A stretch of DNA of 64,000 nt, taken from Prado023 sp963774745. GTDB lineage: Bacteria; Actinomycetota; Actinomycetes; S36-B12; CAIYMF01. The stretch's first letter is position 1. The number at the start of each line of letters is the position of its first letter. A program made the position numbers and the translations under genes. The notes under the pieces were generated by a model, which was not told the DNA's origin, made no database searches, and worked only from the letters and a program-made list of their open reading frames with translations. Positions 24,906 to 33,048 of this stretch are shown one piece after another. Where the stretch lies: NCBI GenBank assembly GCA_963774745.1, contig CAVZGE010000002.1, positions 558,001 through 622,000 on the forward strand, written 5' to 3'.

Positions 24906-26261
24906 TCAGGCGTTGGGGCGGCCCAGGCCGCGGTAGGTCCAGCCGGCTGCTCGCCAGCGGGCCACGTCGAGGCAGTTGCGGCCGTCGAGGATCGAGGCGG
25001 TGGTGGGCAGGTCGACCACCGTCGCCGGGTCCAGCTCGGTGTAGTCGCGCCACTCGGTGAGCACCAGGACCAGGTCGGCCCCGGTGAGGGCCTCTGGGAC
25101 GTCCGCGGCGTAGGTCATCTTCGGGTACGCGGCCCGGGCGTTGGCCATGGCCTGCGGGTCGTGCACGACCACGTCCCCGCCGGCGGTGTAGATCGCGGCG
25201 GCGATGTCCAGGGCTGGGGAGTCGCGGACATCGTCGGAGTCGGGCTTGAACGCCGCCCCGAGCACCGCGATCCGGCTGCCGACGAAGCGGCCGCCGACGA
25301 GCTCGCGGGCCAGTGCCACGGTGGAGGTGCGCCGGCGGGTGTTGATCCCGTCGACGTCGCGCAGGAAGCTCAGGGCATCGGACACCCCCAGTTCACCGGC
25401 GCGGGCCATGAAAGCCCTGATGTCCTTGGGCAGGCAGCCCCCGCCGAAGCCGATCCCCGCGCGCAGGAACTTCGACCCGATCCGCTCGTCGTACCCGATT
25501 GCCTCGGCCAGCAGGGTCACGTCGGCACCGGTCGCCTCGCAGACCTCGGCCATCGCGTTGATGAAGGAGATCTTGGTCGCCAGGAAGCTGTTGGCCGCCA
25601 CCTTGACCAGCTCCGAGGTCGGGTAGTCCATGACCAGGAACGGGGAGCCCCACTCGATCATGGGGGCGTAGACGCGGCGCATGACCTGCTCGTCGCGGCC
25701 GGGTGCCTCGCCGGGACCTGCGGGGTTGGCGACGCCGATGACGATGCGGTCGGGGGTCAGGGTGTCGGCGACGGCGAACCCCTCGCGCAGGAACTCCGGG
25801 TTCCAGACCAGGTCGACGTCCGCGCTCGCCGGAGCCAGTGCCTGGAGGCGCTCGCGGACGTTCTCGGCGGTCCCGACCGGGACGGTGGACTTGCCGATGA
25901 CGGTGCAGGGTCGGGTCAGCAGGGGGGCCAGGGAGCCGATGGCCGAGTCGATCTGGCTGAGGTCGGCCGCGTTGGTGCGCGGGTGCTGCGGGGTGCCGAC
26001 CCCGATGAAGTGCAGGTCGCCGAAGTCGGCGGCCTCGGCGAAGTCGGTGGTGAACCGCAGCCGCCCGGCAGCGACGTTGGTCGCGAGCAGATCGGACAGG
26101 CCCGGCTCGTAGAAGGGGACATCGCCGCGGGCCAGGGCCGCGACCTTCTCCGCGTCGACGTCCACCCCGAGGACGTCGTAGCCGGACTCGGCCATCGCCG
26201 CGGCGTGGGTCGCGCCCAGGTAGCCGGTGCCGATGACGGTGATCCTCAGGGGCTCGCTCAC
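24906..26261 (-). CDS. ugd: UDP-glucose 6-dehydrogenase
   Basis: NAD-dependent four-electron oxidation of UDP-glucose to UDP-glucuronate, a precursor of acidic wall sugars. The 451 aa have the N-terminal Rossmann loop VIGTGYLGATHA near residue 9, the middle domain, and the catalytic Cys in GFGGGCLPKDI near 275, then the C-terminal UDP-binding domain (LGAAFKPDSDDVRDSPAL near 335). A longer frame runs to 26495, but GTG 26259-26261 is 7 bases after a TAGGCT -10 and matches the family N terminus. Other nucleotide-sugar dehydrogenases (UDP-ManNAc) are possible; UDP-glucose is favoured. Confidence 0.9.
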   Translation of the reverse strand: MSEPLRITVIGTGYLGATHAAAMAESGYDVLGVDVDAEKVAALARGDVPFYEPGLSDLLATNVAAGRLRFTTDFAEAADFGDLHFIGVGTPQHPRTNAADLSQIDSAIGSLAPLLTRPCTVIGKSTVPVGTAENVRERLQALAPASADVDLVWNPEFLREGFAVADTLTPDRIVIGVANPAGPGEAPGRDEQVMRRVYAPMIEWGSPFLVMDYPTSELVKVAANSFLATKISFINAMAEVCEATGADVTLLAEAIGYDERIGSKFLRAGIGFGGGCLPKDIRAFMARAGELGVSDALSFLRDVDGINTRRRTSTVALARELVGGRFVGSRIAVLGAAFKPDSDDVRDSPALDIAAAIYTAGGDVVVHDPQAMANARAAYPKMTYAADVPEALTGADLVLVLTEWRDYTELDPATVVDLPTTASILDGRNCLDVARWRAAGWTYRGLGRPNA

Positions 26262-26268
26262 GCGGGCA

Positions 26269-26274
26269 AGCCTA
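26269..26274 (-). promoter_or_regulatory. Leaderless -10 element for UDP-glucose dehydrogenase
   Basis: TAGGCT on the minus strand lies 7 bases before GTG 26261. There is no Shine-Dalgarno. Confidence 0.5.
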
Positions 26275-26334
26275 GGTGTCCACTGCCTGCGACGACGCGC
26301 GCTGGAGGGCGCCCACACCGGCGCCTGCCCAACT

Positions 26335-26373
26335 GCTGACGAATCCGACCGCCAGAAGGTCGCAATCGTCAGC
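26335..26373. repeat. 39-base two-stem dyad in the ugd/fadE divergent gap
   Basis: Outer arms GCTGACGA (26335-26342) and TCGTCAGC (26366-26373) and inner arms CGACC (26346-26350) and GGTCG (26358-26362) are perfect inverted repeats, separated by symmetric 3-base bulges and a 7-base loop. It lies upstream of both predicted -10 elements, so it is outside both predicted leaderless transcripts and is more likely an operator than an RNA structure. Confidence 0.55.
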
Positions 26374-26475
26374 ATGTCGGGAGGATCACCCGAGCCCGGA
26401 TCGCCCACCCGGTGCCCGATCCGGGGAGTGTCCATGCAGGGGGCGCCCGGCGGGGATCGGCACGTGGGGCGCGCG

Positions 26476-26481
26476 TAGCCT
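26476..26481 (+). promoter_or_regulatory. Leaderless -10 element for the 26489 acyl-CoA dehydrogenase
   Basis: TAGCCT lies 7 bases before ATG 26489. There is no Shine-Dalgarno. Confidence 0.5.
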
Positions 26482-26488
26482 GTGGGGC

Positions 26489-27655
26489 ATGGCACTCACC
26501 CCGAACCCTGACTTCAACGCCTTCACCCTTCCCGAGGAGCACGAGATGCTCCGTGCGGCGGTCCGCGAGCTGGCCGAGGACAAGATCGCTCCTCGGGCCG
26601 CCGAGATCGATGAGACCGGGGAGTTCCCGTGGGACGTCTACGAGGCCCTGCGGGCCAACGACTTCCACGCGATCCACATCCCTGAGCGGTTCGGCGGGCA
26701 GGGCGGCGACGCGCTGGCAGCATGCCTGGTCATCGAGGAGGTGGCGCGGGTCTGCGCCTCGAGCTCCCTGATCCCGGCAGTCAACAAGCTGGGGACGATG
26801 CCCCTGCTCGTGGGGGCGTCCGACGAGCTGCTCGGCCGGTACCTGCCCCAGGTGGCCAGCGGTGAGGCGATGTTCTCCTACGCGCTGTCCGAGCGCGAGG
26901 CGGGCTCGGACGCCGGGTCGATGAAGTGTCGCGCTGTGGCCGGTGACGGTGGCTGGGTCCTCAACGGCCAGAAGTCGTGGATCAGCAACGCCGGGGTCTC
27001 GAAGTACTACACGGTCATGGCGGTGACGGAGCCGGGCATCGGGCCCAAGGGGATCTCGGCCTTCGTCGTCCATGCCGATGACCCCGGGTTCGCCCTTGCC
27101 GCCCCTGAGCGCAAGCTCGGCATCCACGGCTCGCCGACGCGGGAGATCCTGTTCGACAACTGCTGGATCCCGGCCGACCGGATCGTGGGCGAGCCGGGCA
27201 CCGGCTTCCAGACCGCCATGCGGACCCTTGACCACACGCGCGTCACCATCGGTGCACAGGCGCTGGGCATCGCGCAGGGCGCACTGGATGCCTCGATCGC
27301 CTACGCCCGGGAGCGCAAGCAGTTCGGCAAGACCATCGGCGCCTTCCAGGGCGTGCAGTTCCTGCTGGCGGACATGGCCATGAAGGTCGAGGCGGCGCGG
27401 GCGCTGACCTATGCTGCGGCCGCGCGCAGCGAGCGGGGGGCGTCGGACCTCACCTTCTTCGGCGCAGCCGCCAAGTGCTACGCGTCAGACGTTGCCATGG
27501 AGGTCACCACTGACGCCGTTCAGGTGTTCGGCGGTGCGGGCTACGTGCGCGACAACCCGGTGGAGCGCTACATGCGCGACGCGAAGATCACCCAGATCTA
27601 CGAGGGGACCAACCAGATCCAGCGCATGGTGATGGGTCGGCAGCTCCTGAAGTAG
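26489..27655 (+). CDS. Acyl-CoA dehydrogenase, FadE25-like
   Basis: A second acyl-CoA dehydrogenase, 388 aa. Signatures: FTLPEEHEMLRAAVREL at the N terminus, YALSEREAGSDAGSMK and WVLNGQKSWISNAG in the FAD/substrate region, the substrate-side RERKQFGK near 275 and the C-terminal IYEGTNQIQR with the catalytic Glu. The frame opens 71 codons earlier, but ATG 26489 follows a TAGCCT -10 by 7 bases and begins the conserved sequence. Placement after purK-purE matches Rv3274c (fadE25) in M. tuberculosis. A dyad 116 bases upstream may be its operator. Confidence 0.92.
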   Translation: MALTPNPDFNAFTLPEEHEMLRAAVRELAEDKIAPRAAEIDETGEFPWDVYEALRANDFHAIHIPERFGGQGGDALAACLVIEEVARVCASSSLIPAVNKLGTMPLLVGASDELLGRYLPQVASGEAMFSYALSEREAGSDAGSMKCRAVAGDGGWVLNGQKSWISNAGVSKYYTVMAVTEPGIGPKGISAFVVHADDPGFALAAPERKLGIHGSPTREILFDNCWIPADRIVGEPGTGFQTAMRTLDHTRVTIGAQALGIAQGALDASIAYARERKQFGKTIGAFQGVQFLLADMAMKVEAARALTYAAAARSERGASDLTFFGAAAKCYASDVAMEVTTDAVQVFGGAGYVRDNPVERYMRDAKITQIYEGTNQIQRMVMGRQLLK

Positions 27656-27821
27656 GTGGTCCCGGCGCGACGATCGGCCGCGGCCCGCCGCGACCTGGTG
27701 GGCGGCACGACCGTCGATCCCGCCGATCGATCGCATGGGCGGTGTTGGCGCGCCTCGGGGGCCGTTCGAACCTAGAGTCGTGGCGTCGCGGAAGTCCACC
27801 GATCCAGCACAGGAGCGGCAC

Positions 27822-29024
27822 ATGGCGCCCCATCGCAGAGCAGCCAGGTACACGCCTGCCCGGGTGCGGGAGGCGCTGCGCAGGCGTCGGCAGGAGCACG
27901 AGCGCTCCGTCGGCTTCACCCGCGCACAGGGCCTGCCCCTGCGCGAGGCCGTCCTCTTCGAGTCGTTCGCGGGCAAGGTGATCGGCGACAACCCGTTGGG
28001 CATCCAGCGCGAACTCGTGCGCCGGGGGACCGATCTGCAGGTCCTGTGGACCATCAGCCGCCCGGACATGCCGGTGCCCGACGGCGCGCGGGCGGTCATG
28101 CACGGCTCCCCCGAGTGGCTCGAGGCCCTGGCCACCAGTCGATACCTGGTGAACAACACGAACTTCCCGCCGTACTTCCGCAAGGCTCCGGGCCAGGTGT
28201 ACTGCCAGACGTGGCACGGCACCCCGTTGAAGCGGCTGGGCCACGACATGCCCCCGGGCACGATCAGCGATGCCTTCCTGGCCCTGTATGACCGCGAGGC
28301 AGCGTCCTGGGACTTCCTGGTGGCGGCCAACGAGTTCAGCGCCGGGGCGCTCGGTGGGGCCTTCGGGTACCGCGGTCGGATCCTCACGACGGGCTACCCC
28401 CGCAATGACCGGTTGGTCACGGCGGGCGGTGCGGAGCGGCAGGCGATCCGAGAGCGCCTCGGCGTCCCCGATCCGGACGAACGGATCCTGCTCTACGGGC
28501 CGACGTGGCGTGCCAGCCGGCGCACCACGCTCGGCCAGTTCGCGCCCGTCAACTACCTCGACGCGAGCACCCAGCTGCCCGAGGGGTGGAGGTTGGCATT
28601 CCGTGGGCACTCGCACACGCACGGGGCCCACGACCCGTCGGTCGCGGCCGGGGCCCTGGATGTCACCCGGTACCCCGACGTGACGGACCTGCTCATCGCC
28701 GCCGACGCCCTGCTCACGGACTACTCCTCGCTGATGTTCGACTTCGCCGTGACGGGGAAGCCGATCCTGTTCCTGACCCCCGACCTGGCCGACTACCGGG
28801 GTTCCCGGGGCTTCTACCTCGACTTCGAGGGGGAGGCCCCGGGCCCGCTGCTGGCCACCTCGGATGACGTCGTTGCCCGACTGGCCGACCTGCCTGGCCT
28901 GGTGGCGCAGTACAGCGCGCGCTACGCGGCATGGAACGCGAAGTACAACGCGTGGGACGACGGACACGCGGCGAAGCGGGTCGTCGATGCTGTGTTCGGT
29001 CCGGGCGCCGACGAGGTGGCATAG
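27822..29024 (+). CDS. CDP-glycerol glycerophosphotransferase-like protein (TagF/TagB family), first copy
   Basis: A 400-aa member of the Glyphos_transf family, which adds polyol-phosphate units to teichoic-acid-like chains at the membrane face. Visible marks are TWHGTPLKRLGHD near residue 130 (catalytic His), LLYGPTWR near 225, RGHSHTH near 260 and DLLIAADALLTDYSSLMFDF near 290. The N terminus is basic and amphipathic, suited to membrane docking. ATG 27822 has an AGGAG Shine-Dalgarno at 27811-27815; a frame from 27735 exists without one. A TAGAGT at 27773-27778 could be its -10. Whether glycerol, ribitol or another polyol is transferred cannot be told. Confidence 0.85.
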   Translation: MAPHRRAARYTPARVREALRRRRQEHERSVGFTRAQGLPLREAVLFESFAGKVIGDNPLGIQRELVRRGTDLQVLWTISRPDMPVPDGARAVMHGSPEWLEALATSRYLVNNTNFPPYFRKAPGQVYCQTWHGTPLKRLGHDMPPGTISDAFLALYDREAASWDFLVAANEFSAGALGGAFGYRGRILTTGYPRNDRLVTAGGAERQAIRERLGVPDPDERILLYGPTWRASRRTTLGQFAPVNYLDASTQLPEGWRLAFRGHSHTHGAHDPSVAAGALDVTRYPDVTDLLIAADALLTDYSSLMFDFAVTGKPILFLTPDLADYRGSRGFYLDFEGEAPGPLLATSDDVVARLADLPGLVAQYSARYAAWNAKYNAWDDGHAAKRVVDAVFGPGADEVA

Positions 29025-29025
29025 C

Positions 29026-29077
29026 TGCGGCGTGCCGCACCGAGGTGTCCGGCGGCACCATCGCGGGCCGGCGATGG
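29026..29077. terminator. Two adjacent hairpins between convergent genes
   Basis: TGCGGC-GT-GCCGCA (29026-29039) starts 1 base after the 29024 stop, and CCATCGC (29058-29064) pairs with GCGATGG (29071-29077) over a 6-base loop. Both strands end genes here, so this is a plausible bidirectional terminator region. No T-run follows. Confidence 0.45.
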
Positions 29078-29080
29078 GAC

Positions 29081-30557
29081 TCACCGCACGCACTCCACCC
29101 GCTGGATCCAGTCCGGCGTCCGGGGGAGGTCGCCGCGTGCACGACCGATCAGGACGGCGATCACGGGCACGGCCGCCGGGTGCGCCGGCCACCCGGTCTG
29201 CCCATCGGTCAGGACGATGATCACCTCGACCCGTGGGCGCAGCTCCTGCGCCGCCTGGATCCCGAGGGCCATGTCCGTGCCACCGCCGCCTGCGAGGCGC
29301 ACCGCGTCCGCCCGGCGGACCGCCGTGACCGCCTGCACCGCAGCATCCACTGCCAGCACGCTGACCTGTGGATCAGCCACCCCGAGCGTGGCCAGGACGC
29401 CGTCGACCTCGCCGAGGGCCTGGGCCAGCAGCCCGTCGTCCACGCTGCCTGAGGTGTCCACGACGATGCCGACCCGGGGTACGGAGCGGCGCAGTGCCGG
29501 CAGGATCACCGCGCCGGCGGCCGCCTGTCGACGCGAGATGCGGGTGTAGGTGTACTCCGTATGACCGTTGGCCCAGCCCAGCCCGCGGCGCACCGCTGCG
29601 CGCAGGACGTTTCGCCAGTCCACCACCGGATCGAGGATCAGCGAGACCCATCGGCCCCAGTCGCCGGGCAGGTCCCCGCGTCCCGGGTTGGCCTGGTACT
29701 CGATGGCCACGGTGCGGCGGATCGCCTCGGCGGCAGTGGGGCTCAGGCCACCGGAGTCCGCCAGCTCGGGAAGCTCGTAGCCGCGGTGCACCCCATCGCA
29801 GCCCGACCCGCAGGAGGGGTCGGCGCCATCGCCGATCCCGTGCGGGCGAGCTCGCCGCGGTGGCCCGGGTTCCCGGTGCGCCCGGCGCCCGGGCGTCGTC
29901 GGCCCCCGGCTGCGGATCCGCGCTGCCGGTCGGCGCCCGAGGCACCCAGGACGGGTCGTGGTCGGAGTCCTCCCCCTGGGTCGGCAGCCCGGTGAGCATG
30001 GCGTAGTACTCCTCGGCCGCCCGCCCGGTCGGCATCCCCAGCTCGGCGGCGCTGATGAGGCGGTGGTGGTCGTCCAGCGCCCGAACCCGGGACGCGAGGG
30101 CGGGACCCGTGGGCCTGACCCCGCCGTACGTGGACGGGCCCCGGGTGGGACCCGCGCCGGCCGACCCGGACGCCCGCTCGGCCAATCCACCGGCCACCTC
30201 GTGAACGGTGATGTCGGCTGCAACCCGCCAGGCCCGGGAGGTCGACCCGCGCACGCCCATGTCACTGGCCCGGCCAGCGTGGTCGGCCAGCAGGTGCCAG
30301 ACATGGTGGGCCAACGCGGCGCCCATCTCGGGTGCGGTGCGCTGCCTGTCCGCCAGCCAGGTGGGATTGACGTACAGCCGCCAAGCCGGATCGGTGGCCA
30401 TCGTCGCCACGTCATGGGTCGGGATCGCCACCAGGGAGTAGACGGCAGTCGACAGGTAGGGCATGTCGCCGGTGGCCGGGCCGCCCTGGGGCATCGGGCT
30501 GGTCAACCAGAGCTTGGCCGCCGCCAGCAGGTCGACAGCCGGCCGGTCGAGGCTCAT
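29081..30557 (-). pseudogene. VWA/DUF2201-type metallopeptidase-like protein, split by a frameshift
   Basis: Two overlapping minus-strand frames together give one family protein of about 490 aa. The N-terminal part (from ATG 30557) has the DUF2201 peptidase-like region, with HHVWHLLADH near residue 85 where HExxH is expected, so the catalytic Glu is His here. The C-terminal part (other frame, to the stop at 29081) has DGADPSCGSG and a VWA domain with MIDAS DTSGSVD. Joining them needs one base skipped somewhere between about 29840 and 29930, in an Ala/Gly/Pro linker. ATG 30557 overlaps the MoxR stop (ATGA). Real inactivation, assembly error or programmed shift are all possible. Confidence 0.7.
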
Positions 30558-31663
30558 GAGGGCAGGAGCCCCGCGAGGGCCAGCGGGCCGGCGAACACGG
30601 TCAATCCCGAGGGCAGGGCGGACCTGGCCGGTCGGATCCGCAGCAGCGCCCGCACCACCGGCACCGCCGGGTCGAGTCCGGACAGCTCCGCGGCTCGGAC
30701 GCAGACCCCCAGCGAGGCCTCCCAGCGAGCCCGTGTCGGACGCGTGGCCACCGCGGCGAGCATCCCCTGCAGTGCCACGTGCACGCGATCAGCCCGAAGC
30801 CCCGTCAACAGGTCCCCGCCCGGATCGGCGAGCAGGGACTCCGGGTCGGGGAGGTCGAGGGCCGAGATCCACGACAGGAACTCGTGCCCCGTGGGTGCCC
30901 CCACGGCCCCGTGCACAAGCAGGCGGATCGCCTCGCCGTCCACGGGGTCGGCGGCCGCGAGGAGCCGCGCGGTGTAGTCCCAGGTGCGTGGGGTGGGGAA
31001 GGCCCGGCCCCGCGAGGCGGCGTCCTTGGGGATCGCCGAGAGCTGCCCGGACCGGACGCCGAGGAAGGCCGCCACCTTCGCCCGGGCCGCCGCGACCCTG
31101 GCCGGGTACCCGGCATCGAGCGCCGGGACGCTGATCCGGGGCCACTGCCCCGTCACGAGCGACTCCGTGAAGACCTCCAGCGGGAGGTTCCAGTCCATGT
31201 GCACGAACCGGTTGGCTGTCGGCGCGGCCAGCTCCCAGCCGGACGCGGCAACGTCCGCAGGGTTCGCCGCCGCCCCGAACGACACGCGCTCGGGCAGGCG
31301 CAGCGCCCCGACCTCCCCGTGCGTGAGCGGTCGCAGGGCCGCAGCCTGGACCGCGGGAGAGGCGGTGGTCCACTCGTCGAAGAACACCACTGAGGGCCCC
31401 TCGTTAGCGGCCACCCGCACCGCCCATTGCGGAGGTGCGAGATCCACCCGGCCGGCGTTGACGACGGGCAGGCCGGCGAAGTCACTGGGTTCGTAGTGGG
31501 AGCAGATCAGGGTCTCGACATGCCATCCGGAGTCGGTGGCGGACTCCACGACGGCAGTCTTGCCGGCCCCTGGCTCACCCCACAGCAGGAACGGGATCCG
31601 TGTCGCCACGCACACCCCCATCGCCCGCAGCACCTGCTCGTACCCGATCCGATCCCTGGCCAC
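30554..31663 (-). CDS. MoxR-type AAA+ ATPase
   Basis: AAA+ ATPase of the MoxR/CbbQ class, 369 aa, usually acting with a VWA protein to remodel or load metals into a target enzyme. Walker A GEPGAGKT near residue 27, Walker B VVFFDEW near 95, sensor-1 FGAAANP near 130 and a C-terminal lid are visible. The chosen GTG 31663 has a purine-rich GGGAAGGGGAG before it and lies about 25 bases from a TAGCGT hexamer (31689-31694); ATG 31711 would add 16 residues lying partly upstream of that -10. Overlaps the VWA gene by 4 bases (ATGA), so the two are translated together. Confidence 0.85.
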   Translation of the reverse strand: MARDRIGYEQVLRAMGVCVATRIPFLLWGEPGAGKTAVVESATDSGWHVETLICSHYEPSDFAGLPVVNAGRVDLAPPQWAVRVAANEGPSVVFFDEWTTASPAVQAAALRPLTHGEVGALRLPERVSFGAAANPADVAASGWELAAPTANRFVHMDWNLPLEVFTESLVTGQWPRISVPALDAGYPARVAAARAKVAAFLGVRSGQLSAIPKDAASRGRAFPTPRTWDYTARLLAAADPVDGEAIRLLVHGAVGAPTGHEFLSWISALDLPDPESLLADPGGDLLTGLRADRVHVALQGMLAAVATRPTRARWEASLGVCVRAAELSGLDPAVPVVRALLRIRPARSALPSGLTVFAGPLALAGLLPS

Positions 31664-31688
31664 CCTGGCTCCCCTTCCCTCGACATGC

Positions 31689-31694
31689 ACGCTA
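31689..31694 (-). promoter_or_regulatory. Possible -10 element for the MoxR operon
   Basis: TAGCGT on the minus strand, about 25 bases before GTG 31663, leaves room for the Shine-Dalgarno between them. It lies within the end of the upstream 372-aa gene frame region, so co-transcription with that gene is equally possible. Confidence 0.3.
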
Positions 31695-32810
31695 GGCCGG
31701 GGGTCCGACATCCCCAGGGCGGGCGAGCTGGAGCTGACCCCCGCGGCGCAGGACCGCCACCGTGTCGGCCACCGTCCCCCAGCGTGCGAGCGCGATCGCG
31801 AGCTCCGTGCACCGTGCGGTGTCGGGCCGGCGTGTGCCGAGGGCCCGGGCGACCCGCTCGACCGCGGACGGCGCCGGCGGATCCGGCGGGAAGCCGACGC
31901 CCTCCTCGCCGACCCAGGCCAGCTGCACGTGCGTGGGGCGGTAGCCGGAGCGCACCCATCGGGCCAGGAGCTGTGCGGCACCGGGGACCGAGATGCCCCA
32001 GTCGCCGGCGATCGCGTGCGCCTCCTCGGGCCCGTACCCGGACAGGGACAGGCTCACGATGTCGGCGCGGCGGGTTCCGGTGGCCATCCAGCCGGAACGG
32101 GCCCGGGGCTCGCGGCCGTCCAGCTCGGTCGGCGTCCAGGCGACCCACGGCGCGGTCGAGGGGTCCGGCGCGCCACGGGCGGTGCGCGCCACCCACGCGA
32201 CGTCCGCGCCCGTGTGGGCCAGGGCGATGAGGAGCTCCGGGGTGGGCTCCGCGCATCCGGCTGCCGCCAGCGCGGCGCGCAGCTCCGCCACCGTGGACGT
32301 GTGCAGCCCGACGGCCCAGGCCCGCTCGACCAGCGAGTCCCCGCGGCCCTCCGGCGGCCCAGGGTCCGCGTCCGGACCCAGGCTCGACACCAGGCTGCGC
32401 AGGTCGCGCCGGTGGACGCGGCTGGCCGCGGCGACATGCGGGACGTCACGGCAGTGCGCAGCGGCCTCGGCCGGGTCGGCGAACCCGCGTGCCGGGCAGC
32501 AGGGCAGGAACCCGTCCTGGCTGAACCAGGTGGTCCCGCGATCCAGCGTTCGGGCCAGGAGCCCGGCCTGCCGGGTGGCGCGCTCCCACCACATCCGCAA
32601 CCCGGGCAGCACCGCACGCAGGGCCGGCAGGCAGGACACCCCGCCGCCGAAGGCCGCAGCGATCTGCTCGAGCCCCTGGTCGTGCGGGGTCTGCACCGAC
32701 CAGTCCGCGGTGATCACCACGGGGTGCCGCGCGGACCGTGCGGCCGCGGAAGCGCGGCAGGGGAAGGTCGCGCTCAGCGGGAGGTCCAGCCCCGCACCCT
32801 CGGCTCCCAT
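31692..32810 (-). CDS. Unknown protein upstream of the MoxR/VWA pair
   Basis: A 372-aa predicted soluble protein that I do not recognise. Visible features: a short N-terminal beta segment (HPVVITADWSVQTPHDQGLEQIAA), then mainly Ala-rich helices, a Cys/His-rich loop CCPARGF...HCRDVPH near residue 115 that could bind metal, and a C-terminal helical part with repeated EEAHAIAGDWGI-type segments. The frame extends far upstream, but family-free low-complexity sequence there argues against it; ATG 32810 has GAGGGGG about 6 bases before it. It precedes the MoxR gene by 28 bases on the same strand, so it is probably the third member of that cluster. Confidence 0.6.
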   Translation of the reverse strand: MGAEGAGLDLPLSATFPCRASAAARSARHPVVITADWSVQTPHDQGLEQIAAAFGGGVSCLPALRAVLPGLRMWWERATRQAGLLARTLDRGTTWFSQDGFLPCCPARGFADPAEAAAHCRDVPHVAAASRVHRRDLRSLVSSLGPDADPGPPEGRGDSLVERAWAVGLHTSTVAELRAALAAAGCAEPTPELLIALAHTGADVAWVARTARGAPDPSTAPWVAWTPTELDGREPRARSGWMATGTRRADIVSLSLSGYGPEEAHAIAGDWGISVPGAAQLLARWVRSGYRPTHVQLAWVGEEGVGFPPDPPAPSAVERVARALGTRRPDTARCTELAIALARWGTVADTVAVLRRGGQLQLARPGDVGPPA

Positions 32811-33035
32811 GTGTGCCCCCTCGCTCGAGATCCACGGCCCCTCGGCGACGCATCCGGCAGGACCGACCCGCTGGCGGCGGGCCGTCACCGTAGCGCCGGG
32901 CCCTGACATCGCCAGGTCGGTGAGCGCATCGGGGCCCGCCGGCCGTCGGTTCGCCCGATGCCCCGCCGCTGCCCCCGCGCCACGCCACCACCGCGCTGAG
33001 CACACCCGGGTCTCGCCTCCGGGGCCGCGCTCCGA

Positions 33036-33041
33036 TACCGT
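33036..33041 (+). promoter_or_regulatory. Leaderless -10 element for the 33049 glycosyltransferase operon
   Basis: TACCGT lies 7 bases before ATG 33049. There is no Shine-Dalgarno. It would drive the four-gene operon to 37715. Confidence 0.55.
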
Positions 33042-33048
33042 CGCGGCC

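Noticed and set aside
31993..33048. Upstream extension of the 33049 glycosyltransferase
   Set aside because: It overlaps the opposite-strand 372-aa gene, has no homology-like sequence, and the TACCGT promoter supports ATG 33049.
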